In this document: positions 39,308 through 52,223 of the stretch, one piece after another
How positions within the stretch are numbered: position 1 is the first letter of the stretch
How the letters are laid out: each line of letters begins with the position of its first letter
Assembly (NCBI GenBank): GCA_003260075.1
Contig: QLIY01000084.1
Coordinates: forward strand, 106,420-170,419
Length of the DNA: 64,000 nt
Origin: Phallusia mammillata
Lineage: Eukaryota > Chordata > Ascidiacea > Phlebobranchia > Ascidiidae
Direction: 5' to 3'
Notes under the pieces: generated by a model
Database searches by the model: none
What the model was told of the DNA's origin: nothing
The model's input: the letters and a program-made list of their open reading frames with translations, nothing else
Position numbers and translations under genes: made by a program

Positions 39308-42300
39308 ACTGTTTTGGAGTAGCGTTGTTGCAGATGTCCCTGTATAAAATAGTGACATAAGTTTTTATCTCATACGGTCTTAGTACGGTAGCAAGTGGTA
39401 TCTTGTATACTTACGTCTCAGTGTTGGTGAAAACACTGTTCAAATCGTCTCTGAGAAGGCTGTATGAGGAGTTGTCGAGAATATCAAGCGGGGGGGGGGG
39501 ACTGTTTTGGAGTTGCGTTGTTACAGATGTCCCTGTATAAAATAGTGACATGTGTTTTTATCTCATACGGTCTTAGTACTGTAGTAATGGTGCTTTTTAT
39601 GCTTACGTCTCGGTGTTGGTGAAAACACTGTTTAAATCGTCTCTGAGAAGGCTGTATGAGGAGTTGTCGAGAATATCAAGCTGAACGTCCTCTTGTAAAT
39701 CCTGCATGGAATATACAGTGTTAGACGTTTGTTAAGCGTTACTGCATTCAAACTGCTCGAACTTTATAAATATTAAAGCATTTAATCTATAGACACATCA
39801 ACAATAATTGAAACCGGAATTTAAAAAGTCGTATGTTATCCCAATGCGATTTGTGGCAATGAACGTTACTTGCTCTATGTTTAGGCACAAACTTAACACA
39901 CTTAAGTCACTTACTTTGAGAAAGGACTCAATCGTTGAATCGGACTTGAAGAGATATGATGAGATGTGGCTCCACCTAACTGTGAAATAAACTACTTTGC
40001 GCTTGAGGGATCTCGAACATTCTACGTTGTCGGCTTTCTCGGAGCGGTAATGTTTCAGTAGAAGGTTGCATAAATGATCCGTTGTCATGAAGACGGGATA
40101 CATGATAATAAAGTCCTCCATAGCTTCCTCACGACGCCCGATGTTCCAAGGCTGCAGATACTCCAACAGGTGTTCTAGGATCTTGTCAGCGGTACCTGTG
40201 AGCAAATTTAAACATTTTGCCTACTGTGAGGGGTAGCTGACATTACCCTGATGAAGACGCCCCGTATAGGACGTCGAAACGTCGGACGACTTGTTTATAT
40301 TCAACGGAAAAACAAAGAACAGTCTATGAAATATGCCTGACAACATGACTATATAAACCGCGTATTTATTGATCAGATAAATGCTTTTAAGGAGACAGGA
40401 CAGATTGTTCAGTAATGTTCCTTGACTGATAATGGCTAAAGCGATTGTTTAAACGTCTACAATGTGATGCAAAAAAACATATTTTCATTTTGAATACAAC
40501 TTATTTAATTAAAAACATATATGCCAGAGAGCGTGTGTGCATAGAATACATCTTAATGCAGACGTTTCAAGAACCGCTGTTGTCATCATTAGTGCAGGTT
40601 ATCAAAACTGCAAATTACCTGCTGAAATCGAGTATTTGTGCGATTGGCGAGTTGGAGTGGCAGCAACTGGAATTTGAGGGGAAGTGCCGTTTTCGAAAGC
40701 GTTGCGGGAGTTCGGAATGCTGGATCGTGCAAGGATCTTTTGCAGGATTAGAACGTCCTTGTCGTGTTCCTTTAGTCGCACGGTATTGGCTTCGACGTCC
40801 TGTAGATAAATTGTTTAATCGTTTGAAAAACTCGAACAAGTACTCAATTCGCAGTTTTAAATGGTATTTATACGAAAATGCAGGTTAATCAAGTTTTCCA
40901 TGGGAAATAAGTAACTTTATATCGCTTTTTGATGCATTTGTTATGATGAAAATGACCTGCAATTACCAATTCGGCATTTTAGCATACAAATTTTAGAAAT
41001 GTGCAAAATATAGGCCATAGACAGATCGCAAATTTTCTGGCCAAAATATACACCAATGGGTACCTTCAAAATCCTGACAAAGTCAAACTTGTCCACGCGC
41101 AAAAACTGACAATTCTTCTCAGCAAGCACGATACTAGCGGCCCTCGGTGCATCGTTAATGATCGCTAAGTTGCCGAAGTCGTCTCCGTCGTGCAACCTGC
41201 ATACCACGCCCTGCAAATCAACACATCAAAGTTCAATTCACACGATTGTATCAACTAACGGTTCACAAAGTAAATGTTAGGGAGAAATCTAAGAAGGCAA
41301 AAAATGTAAATACGGCCAAAACAGAATTCGTCCGGTCAGGGGATCTAAAATTCGGCCAACTTTTTTAATACTGGCCCGTAATTGCCCAACACGGCAACCT
41401 AATAGATTTGGAAGACAATGGATGAAATAGTCTACTGGTACAAAGCGGGAATGAGGCGATAACGACAGGAAGAGATCGCTGCAGCAGGGCATGGCGCTTC
41501 GATGGGGGTGCAATAATCGTAATCCACCATGTAATTACGTGCCGACTCCCCACGTTGCGTCGCCGCCCGTACTCTCTTTGATCTCGAAATCTCAGGATTT
41601 TTGTTTCAAAACTCGACGTTTTTGTTTTTATTTGTTAAAATAATTTTGTCTAATCTAACCAACAGAAAATTTGCTAGCTGAAGTTGACTTTCAAAACACC
41701 ACCATTCGTCGAGGAAGATCTCAAAAACTACAAGTTGTACTATAAACAATAAAAATGCCTATCGAAATAGATCATAACGGTTGAAATGCTTAAAATATCC
41801 TTTTGAAAAAAAACAGCTGACAAACGTAGCCATGAGAATATAAAAAACCTTGGTGTTGGACTTTTACCTTGACTTGCTGCAAACGTTTTGGATGAATTTC
41901 ATTCACTACACTAATACGTCGTCTACTATTCCTCGGTAATGACCTACTTCTACGCAGTGATGACGCTGTCGATGACGTAACGTGTGATTCCGGTGCGATC
42001 AACATATCCAAACTTGGCTTGGAAGCCACGATATTTTGCGAAATTACAGTTGAAACAACCATCTCGTATTGAACTGCAGTTAACGACTGAGACACGCTTG
42101 CAGAACGAGAGGAATTATACTAGACTGGTAGCGCAGTAAAAAAGGTGCAGGGTCTTTCATCCCCCGTTGCTTATCAATGTGATAACGGCCGCTTGGAAGT
42201 TTCGGCTTCGCACCTGGCAGTTTCACTAGGCGGACAGCGAAACGGGTTAGTATGAAGATAACAGATTAAAGTTTTAAACTTGACTCGTGCCCTTGTAATG

Positions 42301-45300
42301 TTAGAAGGCGAACTATGTCTAGATTGTGCGTTAGCCAACAAACAAAGCCGAAATTTCAAAGATGTGTGACAGCAAGTCAGAAGCGTCGGGCAAATAAAGT
42401 TAATGAGTACAAATCCCATCCCAAAAAAAGTAACACATATAAACCAATAAATTGATAAACGTTTTGTTTTGACCAATATGATTTGTTTATTATTTTCTTT
42501 TTAAAATGATTTTTGTATTATATGAATACCATATCTACTTCATATTTTCATGAGAAAGGGAATGCACTTTTTCGGTGCTTGTGCATCAGAAACGATTTGA
42601 GCAGAGAGCAAACCTTAATTATGGGTACATTTCAAGTCAGGAATATCAAAGTCAAGATCAATGCCGCATCAGCAAAGTTGGTATAAAACAAATATTTTTA
42701 AACAACCAATCAAGAAACGTAATATCACGTCATAGTGATGTCAGAACCGCATGTTTGGTCACGTGCTGGATTTTTGTCACAGTCACGGGACACCCATATA
42801 ACCCAACAGCGACAAAAATATCAAAAACAAATTATTGTCGTATTTTCTTCCGAAGATATATTTAGATCGCATTTTATGGTAATGTTCAAGAATAGTTAAG
42901 GATCAGTATTCGCTCGGGGCCGGAGTAACATCAAATACTGATTACTTTTGATTATCTTTAGAACGAAGGGGTGAAAGGTCAAAGATTGGCGGTAACCAGA
43001 AGTAGAATGCCGCCACAACAAACACGAGCCGTTGGACTTCTAATTCCAAAATACGCGCGCCATCACGCTTATCTCGAAATTATTTGCACATCCCTAAGGT
43101 GACAGTGGCAAAACAAGTGATTCACCGAAAGATATATTCTTGGTGTTTGTTTGTAGTTCCAATACACAAACATCTACAAATTTTTTTGTTGATTCATATT
43201 TTACATTTTTTTTTACTTTTCACTTCAGCTTGGTGTGCCTTTTCCAAAGTATTATATTTGTCAAAACAAGGTTTAGGCCGTTCCACTATGTAATGTGTGA
43301 AAGTGACATTTGCGGACGGGCTCTTTGCTATAGTACAATGGCCCAACTAAAGTCGTAACCTTTTCATAGGGATTGTAGAACTAACCTTTCTGTGTATGGC
43401 GACATCGACAGAACCACGTAGAATGATATACCACGACGTGCCTTCGTCTCCTTGGTTAAACACTATAAAAATGTTACAAAGGGATTGACTTCTTATTAGA
43501 AACGGTTCTAAGAAATATAGCAAGCCTAAAGGTCTTGAAATATTTTGTCAAAAAAACAATTTTCATGACACTTTTTTACAATATAGTGTTATAACAAATA
43601 CAACGAAAAAGTTAATTGTTTTCTAAAACTATTCTATAGACTTGACTTGCACATTGCTGGGCTAAATCAAGTGACACTTAACACGACAAAATATAGAAGG
43701 TTTAAGAAAAAACAGTTTGTTTGTGACAGATGCCACTTAAACTGTTTAGACAAACTTCAAAATTGGCACAATACGAATTGGAAAGTCTCTCAAACAGGTT
43801 TTCCCATTAAACTGTGAAGGTGACTCAATCCACAATGGGTTTATTACGAAGCTATAATACGCGGTCGCGCTATTAATAAACTTACATGTTATTCCGGATT
43901 CGTGGTGATGTTCGAACTGTAGTACGCCAGCGAGCTCTCGCTTGATCTGTAAATAAAACCACATTGCGGTTACTCTCATGGGATTGGTCGTTAATGGCAA
44001 CCGGTTACAAACTTCGTGCGGCTAAAATCGACTTACCGAGTCAGAAAGGTGCGCTAATGCTTTGATATGTAAGATTTCTTCGTATATCATCATTAACTCG
44101 TCCGAACTTCTTTCCTCAGGACTGTGAATGATAAATAAACGTATATGTTTTGTGATGTTGCATAATTGCTTAAAGATTGGGTCGCGATTTTAGCGTTTTT
44201 TCAATGAATAAGATAAACAAACGTTAATTCAAAAAAAGTGCCACTTAATGGTTTTGTTTACTTTTTTGGTTTAACTAATACAGAACCGTGCCAAACTTTA
44301 ATGGTTAAAAAGCTGATCCCAAAAATTTACAAATATGCTTGACGATGCTTCATGCTTGGCACAGTAATGTGCTGTATGATTGGCGATTTTTTTGATTGGT
44401 AAGAGTATACGGTGAGAGCTCATTTTTAAAAGTAGAGCGGCTTTTTTCAAATTGTCCTACAGTGAAAGGTAATGCAGTTTTATATTCATTAACTTTATGT
44501 GGATTACATATCTGTGCCAATTAACCCTAATTTTGAACTTACAGTTTGCGTAGAGCGAGGCGGAATAAAGCATCAGGGGCGTTCTGTTGTAGATGTGTTA
44601 TGGCATCTTCACTCAGTTCAGTGTCGTTCATCATCATAAGTGACATTTCACTCGAGATTAAACGTGTGGTTGATGCGATTGACGAAGACCGCGAGACGCT
44701 GCCTGGAAAATCGTCCCCTCCATTTTCACCATTGCTCTACAAAAATAATTTGTTGGAGAAATTTTCGGTAAACGTTTTTTAAAGGTACTGTCATATCAAA
44801 AATGATTTGTTTGCTTTGGGCCTGATTTGTATCCTGATGTTTACTTTTATTGGACAACAGGAAAAACGTAAACGGCGTGTTTACTAGACTAAGACGCGGA
44901 TAAAAAAAAGGGAATTAAACACATATGGTGCAATAGGATAAGCGTCAGAAACACAAATTTACTTTGGTTGATAAAAATTCCTGCAAGATAATAATCAGTT
45001 TTAAATGCACTGCTTTAGGTGTGTTTAGCGATAAGACTGCTAAATTTGTCAATGGGGGGGGGGCAAAACGCTGATAAAAATATTGGAAATTGAACGCATG
45101 TGCAATAGGATAAGCGTCAGAAACACAAATTTACTTTGGTCGATAAAAATTCTTGCAAGATAATAATCAGTTTTCAGTGCACTGCTTTAGGTGTGTTTAG
45201 CGATAAGACTGCTAAATTTGTCAATATTATCGAACACATGCCTTACTTAATTCAAAACCGAATCTAGCGAAACGAGATTCTATTGTAATAAGTACTGATA

Positions 45301-47917
45301 GAGACACGTTTTCATAAATAAAAGTAAAATATATATCAGAACATGTACATTTATTGAACAAACAAATACAGTAATTCCAATTTTATAGAAGCTTACAGTA
45401 TATCAACTCTATCGTATATATTATCTAGTTTACAGTGTATAAACTCTAGGCAAAGTGGGGGGGGGGGAGTACATTTATTGAACAAACAAATACAGCAATT
45501 CCAATTTTATAGAAGCTTACAGTATATCAACTATATCGTATATATTATCTAGTTTACAGTGTATAAACTCTAGGCAAAGTGTTATGTCCGCATTAAGCGC
45601 ATTTTTACTTGTCAACAGCGACATGACAAATTGGCTAAACGACAGCATCATGCCTTGTCTAAACTTTACGTGACCGCGGCCAAATCAGCAAGGTTTGTCA
45701 CTTACGTGGCCGAACCCCGAGTCAACGCTGCTTCTTGTGCTGCTCGAATCATCGATAGGCAACTCGTCATGGATGCTTTCTACGTAATTGGTGACATCTT
45801 TATGGAATTGGTACAGGTAGTTCGAGTCCTCGAAGTAATGCTCCCGACGAACTGTCACAAACATAAAGGAGTTGGAATTATTTTTTCTTGAAAATGTTTT
45901 CTCAAGCAGTGTTATATGTTAGAGATTGTTTCATGTGATATTTATAGCTCACTACCCAAAACGGGTTAAAAATATGTTAATTTAACGAAACACTATTTTG
46001 TAATTACGCATTCAAACTACGCAATGGAGTTCCCATTACGTTGCCTTGCTATATTACGTCAAAGATCTGTCATTATTTCTTAGCAGTTTCGCCTTTGCAA
46101 TATTTCATACATATTCATTACGCTTTTTTCAGTCTTGCTACAAATAAACCGTCAACCCACTTGCAGTATTTTAGTTGTCAATAGCGCATTATAAGGGTGA
46201 TCTACTTTTTCTTTCGGCCACGCGGTCGCCAACCCCTGATAAGAAATTGTCGCCGATCAAACGACGCGGACTTACCATGTGTGATAAGGCCTTCCTCTTG
46301 CAGCACCTGCCACATGCCACCGACGTTCCAACGAGACCTTGATGATGTCACAGAGGACGTGACGTCACGGTCCTCGACCATAAGCTGTTTGGGTTGTGTA
46401 CGGGCCTGTAACCACGTGACAAGTTCGTGACCGAAGGCGCTTTGTTCATACACGTCAGCATCTGTGACAAATTTTACGTCGATTTAGCACAGCATTTTTA
46501 ACTTGGCGTTTTTGATCAATGTAAAACAACACGCAACACGATTTTTTCGAGTCCTAATGCAGTGGTGGGGGGGGGGTAACTTGGCGTTTGTGATGTAAAA
46601 CAACACGCAACACGATTTTTTCGAGTCCTAATGCAGTGGTGTGATGACTGCATGTGTGGTAGCGTACTTGTTTGTGCAGTACGTAAATGAACATGCAAAA
46701 AGTACATGACAGAAACATATGCACATGTTAATGGTTTGATTTGCGAGTTTAAATTGAACAACGCCATTAAAAATTGATCTATCAACCCATGGTGCAGATA
46801 AAACGCGAAACGGAATACTGAACAGGAAAAGTACCCTTATTATCCACAGAAACTACTTTAATGTTTCTGCAATTAACTCAGTAAGACATATATGTTACCA
46901 TATTACCGTATAGTAACACACTGATGAACATTAAGCATTTATTCACGGAGTATGACGCATCCACCACTAGCGTATATACGATTGCGTGCGTACATACGAG
47001 TGATTGGCAGCAGATGATGATAATTAGCACTTCCCCGTTACGAACCTGTGTAGAATGACTCCGCAACATTCTCTTCGTCTGCTTTGTGTTTTCGCAGCAG
47101 GTCCGGTTGCGTTTGCAAGATGAGCCGGTACAGAAGTCGGGCGGTCGCCAGCAAACGCGGACTTGGTTCCTTAGAATATAAAACACAAAATTTAGCATGG
47201 AACGTCGAAACGTCGGGCATTTATAATAAAGCCTGTTGAAAGAGCTCGTTTTTTTCAACAATTTGGGTATTGTCGCTAGAAGCATCTTAAGAAATTGAGA
47301 AGCTTCTTTATGTGGCCAAATTAAAATCACGTATGAATGCAAATACTGGTTTCTAAACAATTGTTTATCTTTGCATATAGGAAAGGTCACGTCATGCAAC
47401 AAAACTTTCAGTTTTCATAGCTTGCTTACGTCATCGCAACAAATATATAGTGAAACAATAGCACATATGGTCACCATTTGCCTAAAAAATCACCCTGACT
47501 ACAATTAGTAACAAAGCAAGTAACTTCTAATTATTTTATATAACTTATAATAATGTCTTACCGGGTACAGAGGATGGACTTTCTGTCTCGGCCTCGTCCG
47601 GAGCGGAGCCTAAAACAACAATAAAAGTGATGACAAAATATATTCACAGCTAAATAAAGATTTGAAAACAACAAAGAAAAATTCCCCGTAGTGATCTGTG
47701 TTGTTTAAAATCTTTCGCTCTTTTTTAACCTTACCAATGTTTTCGATCCTCGCCTTGGCAAAGTGTGCGGGGGGGGGGGTCTGTGTGTTGTTTAAAATCT
47801 TTCGCTATTTTTTAACCTTACCAATGTTTTCGATCCTCGCCTTGGCAAAGTGTGCCATGTTTCTGGTATTAGGCTCCCCGCTCTGTTTTTACGGGACAGC
47901 ACTGGGCTTGTCCACAT
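36874..47917 (-). CDS. RAPGEF3/4-like: EPAC-type cAMP-regulated Rap guanine nucleotide exchange factor (gap in RA region)
   Basis: Minus-strand exons from the ATG at 47917: 47822-47917, 47562-47609, 47046-47169, 46276-46461, 45706-45851, 44543-44736, 44037-44121, 43886-43946, 43386-43462, 41064-41210, 40619-40799, 39915-40195, 39607-39701, a truncated exon from 39532, a gap, then 38782-38866, 38607-38704, 38361-38480, 37813-37991, 37552-37693, 37316-37468, 37141-37195, 36874-37001. All visible joins are in phase. Domain order is DEP ([21 protein letters not shown] end), one cAMP-binding domain ([38 protein letters not shown] with the phosphate-binding Arg), REM ([11 protein letters not shown]), RA ([12 protein letters not shown]) and CDC25 catalytic domain ([41 protein letters not shown]). 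The end LEPKR is the EPAC C-terminus. I see no second N-terminal cAMP domain, so it is organised like EPAC1, though several blocks read closer to EPAC2. Part of the RA domain is lost in the 66 G run. Confidence 0.93.
39065..39500. other. Misassembled segment inside the EPAC gene
   Basis: Three G runs lie close together: 39065-39074 (10), 39241-39306 (66) and 39490-39500 (11). The block 39085-39240 is a second, slightly different copy of 38510-38660, including part of the exon at 38607-38704, and is out of order. The block 39308-39489 duplicates 39501-39680, including a partial copy of the exon at 39607-39701. The exon beginning at 39532 (minus strand) stops at the run, so some RA-domain coding is missing. 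Confidence 0.85.
40236..40300 (+). repeat. Short repeated hairpin with hammerhead-ribozyme-like core
   Basis: CTGATGA at 40248 is followed by a GACG...CGTC stem and then GAAAC, the order of the conserved hammerhead core. The GTCGAAACGTCGG part recurs at about 47203-47218. I cannot pair a convincing helix I or a cleavage triplet, so it may be only a dispersed repeat family. It is intronic in the EPAC gene. Confidence 0.35.
41868..42062 (-). CDS. Candidate alternative first exon of the EPAC gene
   Basis: On the minus strand an ATG at 42062 opens 65 codons rich in Ser and Arg ([20 protein letters not shown]). They end at a GT donor (AAG|GTAAAAG) in phase 0, exactly the phase of the next EPAC exon at 41210 that begins [13 protein letters not shown]. 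An in-frame stop lies upstream of the ATG, and a TATAAT-like sequence lies about 60 bases upstream. Splicing would give a short isoform lacking DEP and the first half of the cAMP domain. It could instead be a chance ORF; no transcript evidence is available. Confidence 0.4.
45054..45063. other. G-run seam in EPAC intron
   Basis: About 120-160 bp ending at 45053 is repeated from 45064 with several differences. Confidence 0.8.
45457..45467. other. G-run seam in EPAC intron
   Basis: 45347-45456 and 45468-45580 are near-identical. Confidence 0.8.
46567..46576. other. G-run seam in EPAC intron
   Basis: 46500-46566 and 46577-46641 are near-identical; one small indel separates them. Confidence 0.8.
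47769..47779. other. G-run seam at the EPAC first exon
   Basis: About 70 bp covering the donor of the first coding exon occurs on both sides. The copy at 47822 carries the full exon; the other is truncated. Confidence 0.8.
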
Positions 47918-50900
47918 TCTAATTCTTCCCAACGACATATTGTCGAGCGTATAACAACTTGTTTATTTTGCCCTAACGCCCCTCTTGGCCGTAACTTCAA
48001 CCTTTGACCGCAAAGTTCAAATTCTCAGACGAAAATAACCTCAACAGTCTGTTACTCAGATCTTAATTTTTTGCTTTTAGTTACGTTGTACACACTGGCA
48101 AATGTCATGGTAGTGGATGCCTAGGGTTAAAGTCGCTTTTTTCGCCTGCGACATCCGGTCGTGATTGGATCTCTGACGTCAGGAAGCAATTTGTATCTGT
48201 CTCTACAATTCGCGTTTTCAACATCTTGGCAGAAGTGAAATATGAAAGTCCCGTTATGTTTGGATTTTTTGTGGAATGTTGTGCACGTTCGTTTTTAAGG
48301 CATAATAACCCAACGTTAGTCTTAAGGTTACGAGGTCAACAACCAAAAATTAAGTACGGGTATAAAACACGTCTACTCGTAAGTTAATATAGTTTTGGGC
48401 GTAAAGTGTGTTACAAAGTTATACTGTTTTGTCTTTTCATAACGGGCAATTGATAAGGGCTATAGATGCATTTTACGTGAAATACACTTAAATTACTTTT
48501 TCACAATTATTTCGCCCAAAATATTTTATGATATAAATTAACAGAATAAAATCACTCATGATGAAATTAGTACTCAGCGAAACGTCAGAATAATAAAACA
48601 TTCGCGTTTAGTTACCACCTGAGCCAGCACGTGAAGGGTTTAATAATTCACTTAGCCAAACTGGTTACATCAGCAAACCAATTTAACAGCCTGAAAAGAA
48701 CAAAACCCTTTTGTAAAGTTGTTTATTTCAATGACACGATCACGTACCCATTTGAGAATTTTCACTTGATCATCGCCGTCGTAACCCGGAAGGGTCTCGC
48801 GATTACTGCTCAAACGCTCACTTAGCAATCGAATTATCCGAGTTAGCACCATTATACACTTTTCAATGACAAGTGGCACACGGAACTTAACGAGTGGTCA
48901 AGGTAACGTAAGATAACAACTGAAACTTGCCACAAAAAGTGGCGCATGGCTGTAAAAAAAACTACTTCTGCAAAAACAAACAATAATTCGTTGGGTGTTC
49001 ACTGAAAAACAGTTCATAAGGGTCTGTAAACACATGTTCACAAGTTTCGACATGCTGAAACGTTGCAATACGGTTTGACAAACAAAACCTTCTGGTCGCA
49101 CGAATACAAGACTGTGCCTGATGTTGCTAATGCAACAGTGATATGGCATAGACGTCGTGCCTGCATGGCACAATCTCAGCGAAAGCCGCAATTACCAAAC
49201 AAACCCTGGCCACGAAGCAATATACAGGCGACCTGAGGCGAAGCAACAGTTTGTCGGGACATGATAAAGTCGGATATTACATTTTCGCGTTTAAAGTTTA
49301 AACACCTAAATTTGGGAGTGTAGTGGCGAAGCCTAATCGTTTTGTATCCCACTGTCCTAAAATGCTTTTTTATTTAGAGTTCTGCTTAAACCAGAGGAGC
49401 TATCGCACGTGTCTTGGAGAGAGTAAGATACAATATTCCAGCTAGAAAATGGTAACGAATTGAATGTGTCACATCAATCATCCTACAAACTATGTCTGTA
49501 TGGCACCAGTAAACCCTTTTAACACTGCTATAGTGACAGCGTAACATTACCTCCAATCGGGGGGGGGGGTTGTTTGTCGGGACATGATAAAGTCGGATAT
49601 TACATTTTCGTGTTTAAACCCCCTAAATTTGGGAGTGTAGTGGCGAAGCCTAATCGTTTCGTATCCCACTGTGCTAAAATGCTTTTTATTTAGAGTTCTG
49701 CTTAAACCCGAGGAGCTATCGCATGTGTGTTCGAGAGAGTAAGATACAATATTCCAGCTAGAAAATGGTAACGAATTGAAAGTGTCACATCAATCATCCT
49801 ACAAACTATGTCTGTATGACATCTGCAAACCCTTTTAACACTGCTATAGTGACAGCGTAACATTACCTCCAATCATATATACCTCGGACATTTAGTGAAA
49901 GTTTACGTCATGCGTTGTTATGTTACACTCCGTGCAGAGAACAACTACAACAATATGTGACATTTCAAAGGTCGACAGTGGCGCTCTAGCAACGACCTGC
50001 TTCTAACTACCGATATTGTGACGTAACATGTCGTCATAATGCTTCTGAAATGACCGTAAGTGACCTCAGTATGCACGTAGTTAATACAAATCGTGACAAC
50101 AAATCAGCGCCTGTTATATCTTTCACCCCTTATATCCGCAATCTATCGTAGGAAAGCTAGGACAGCACTAAAACACTAAAGACAGTATTTAGGCTGAAAC
50201 ACATTGCCTGTTTTGCTGATTGTGAAGCCTATCCCGAGGCAAATCAGCGAAAACAGATTGTAACTGTCTGCAGGACTGTAGGCCAAGTTGTAATTTGGCG
50301 ACATTAAATCAAAGCCGCGGTCTTGCAACAAATATAGTGATTAGCGTCGGCCGCCAGCTAAACCGGATTGCATTACCGGGAAATTGTCTCAACTGACGAC
50401 CTTACAATCGTAAACTGACATTGCGTGGATTCCTAACGCACCTGCACTTAGCAACTAAATTTCCTACGTTTAAAACATTTCCCGCTATACTTGTGCTGAA
50501 ACGCATAAACTTTACGACATTAAACTTCGTTCATTTTACAGCCCATCGGTAAGGACACGACCACTGTTGGCAAACAAGCGCCGACAATCTTTACGGTTTT
50601 ATAACTTTCCACACGGCCTGATTTCTAGCATCAGCTATTTGCTGTTGGGATAATGTTATCTGGCCAACATCGTCCGATGGGTTTGTACACTTGCTTGTCG
50701 AAGAGAAAATAAATATTTACTCTGACGCTACTGCGCCTACATCACAAATCAGTTGTTTGCGGGGCTTGACGAACACCAACCAAGATTGTGCGCAATTACG
50801 GCCGAAACCACCCTCAATTCGCCCTAGGACTGAGGCGAATAATAAGAGAAAATCTAACCACCGACGATCAGCGTTTTCGCCTTACTGACTATGACACCAA

Positions 50901-51396
50901 CACCAATAACCTGTTGTTAGCCCTCACCTGTGGAAAACACGCATCCCATGCACGAACAAAGGAAACTTCAAAACAGGGAACTTAGGTCTACCGAACAGGC
51001 CAAATGTGAAGGACGTTTCCTTTCTTGTCCTATAATGATTAGTGAAACACTGGACTCGCGTGCCTACGAAATTGAACACGGGATTGAAAGCGCAATGGAT
51101 AGTTTTAAGGCAAGCCTCGAAATTTACGCACGTCAAGGGATAACCGATATTTCCGATGACGCTTTTTCATCAGACTGCAACTTGAAGCGAAACGTGTGAA
51201 TGACGTCAATGTTTACGGTCGGTGATTTTGCTTAGGGCGTTGCGTTTCCCAAAATAACTTTCACACGAAAACGCGAATATCCTGATTCTATTATCTCTAA
51301 GGGAAATTCGTAATGTTTTGTCTTGTTTCTAAAACCGTGTTACTAAACTGATTGTGCAAATGTCCCATTGGCGTAATAAAAAGCAAAATAAAAATT
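47918..51396. other. Sequence upstream of the EPAC gene, no gene recognised
   Basis: A large seam lies here: 49243-49558 is repeated at 49571-49875 across an 11 G run, with several percent difference between copies. ORFs at 48670-48879 (-) and 50930-51199 (+) are uninterrupted but lack domains. Untranslated or alternative 5' exons of EPAC may lie here. Confidence 0.5.
49559..49569. other. G-run seam, longest overlap
   Basis: About 310 bp is duplicated across the run with a few percent substitutions and small indels, the clearest example of two diverged copies of one locus. Confidence 0.85.
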
Positions 51397-52165
51397 TTAG
51401 GACTTCACCTTTTGTGCTTCGACTTCTTGCTTAAGTACGTAGTCGTTGGCCTCATCCGTTTCTCCGATGGCGAAATTCTTCAAAGCTGCAAAAAGAAATA
51501 GGCGGTAAAAATCAAAATAGGTTTTCCTGTGAGATGAAAATATGCGCTAGAGTTAGGGCAGCTGGTAGAATATAAATAACACAAGGATAAAAAAAATGCT
51601 GGGATTTAACTTAATTTAAAAAAGGACTGAAGTCACTTACAATGAAGTGTTTAAAGCCGAAGGTTTCTGTTGCAAGACATATAAGAGGATACAATACTTC
51701 AACATGCCTTAATCTTGGTTGTATATATATATCACCCAAGAAGTTAAAAACTAAATCCAACTTGGCAGTTATAGAAACTAGGGTTCTTAATGCAACACAA
51801 AGTCATGCCAACGAAAAAAATTAACAAGAAGCATTATGTCGCCGAAAACAACCTGATGATTTAGTGTTCCTTGCTAAGGAGTTACTAAGGCCGCGCAGAC
51901 TTGCTCTGGTGCGCTTCGAGCGGCGAGAGTCGTCTTCAGTACTTGTTTCGATCTGTTTTCCAGTCTGTTCGGCACTTAAGTGTCGACTCAGCTTTTTCGG
52001 GCTGCTTTGTTGCTGTGCGGAATAGATTCCAGTGATTGTGGCGTATTTGTTAAAGTGGGCTGGCTTTTTTGACCCAGACTTGCTCCTTTGTAAAAATGCA
52101 ATATCAATTCCCTCGCTGCTATCGGGGCCGTCGTGCTTCATCACTAAACCCTTGGAGGTGTTGCA

Positions 52166-52223
<58 letters not shown>

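Noticed and set aside
40445-40888. 147-codon plus-strand ORF across the EPAC gene
   Set aside because: It is antisense to the EPAC exon at 40619-40799, whose frame is clearly the conserved one.
48670-48879. Possible upstream EPAC exon (MPLVIEKC...)
   Set aside because: It ends near a GT donor, but it does not resemble any EPAC region and the exon at 47917 already has its own start codon.
50930-51199. 89-codon plus-strand ORF upstream of the EPAC gene
   Set aside because: No recognisable domain and no partner exons; AT/GC pattern is like the surrounding sequence.
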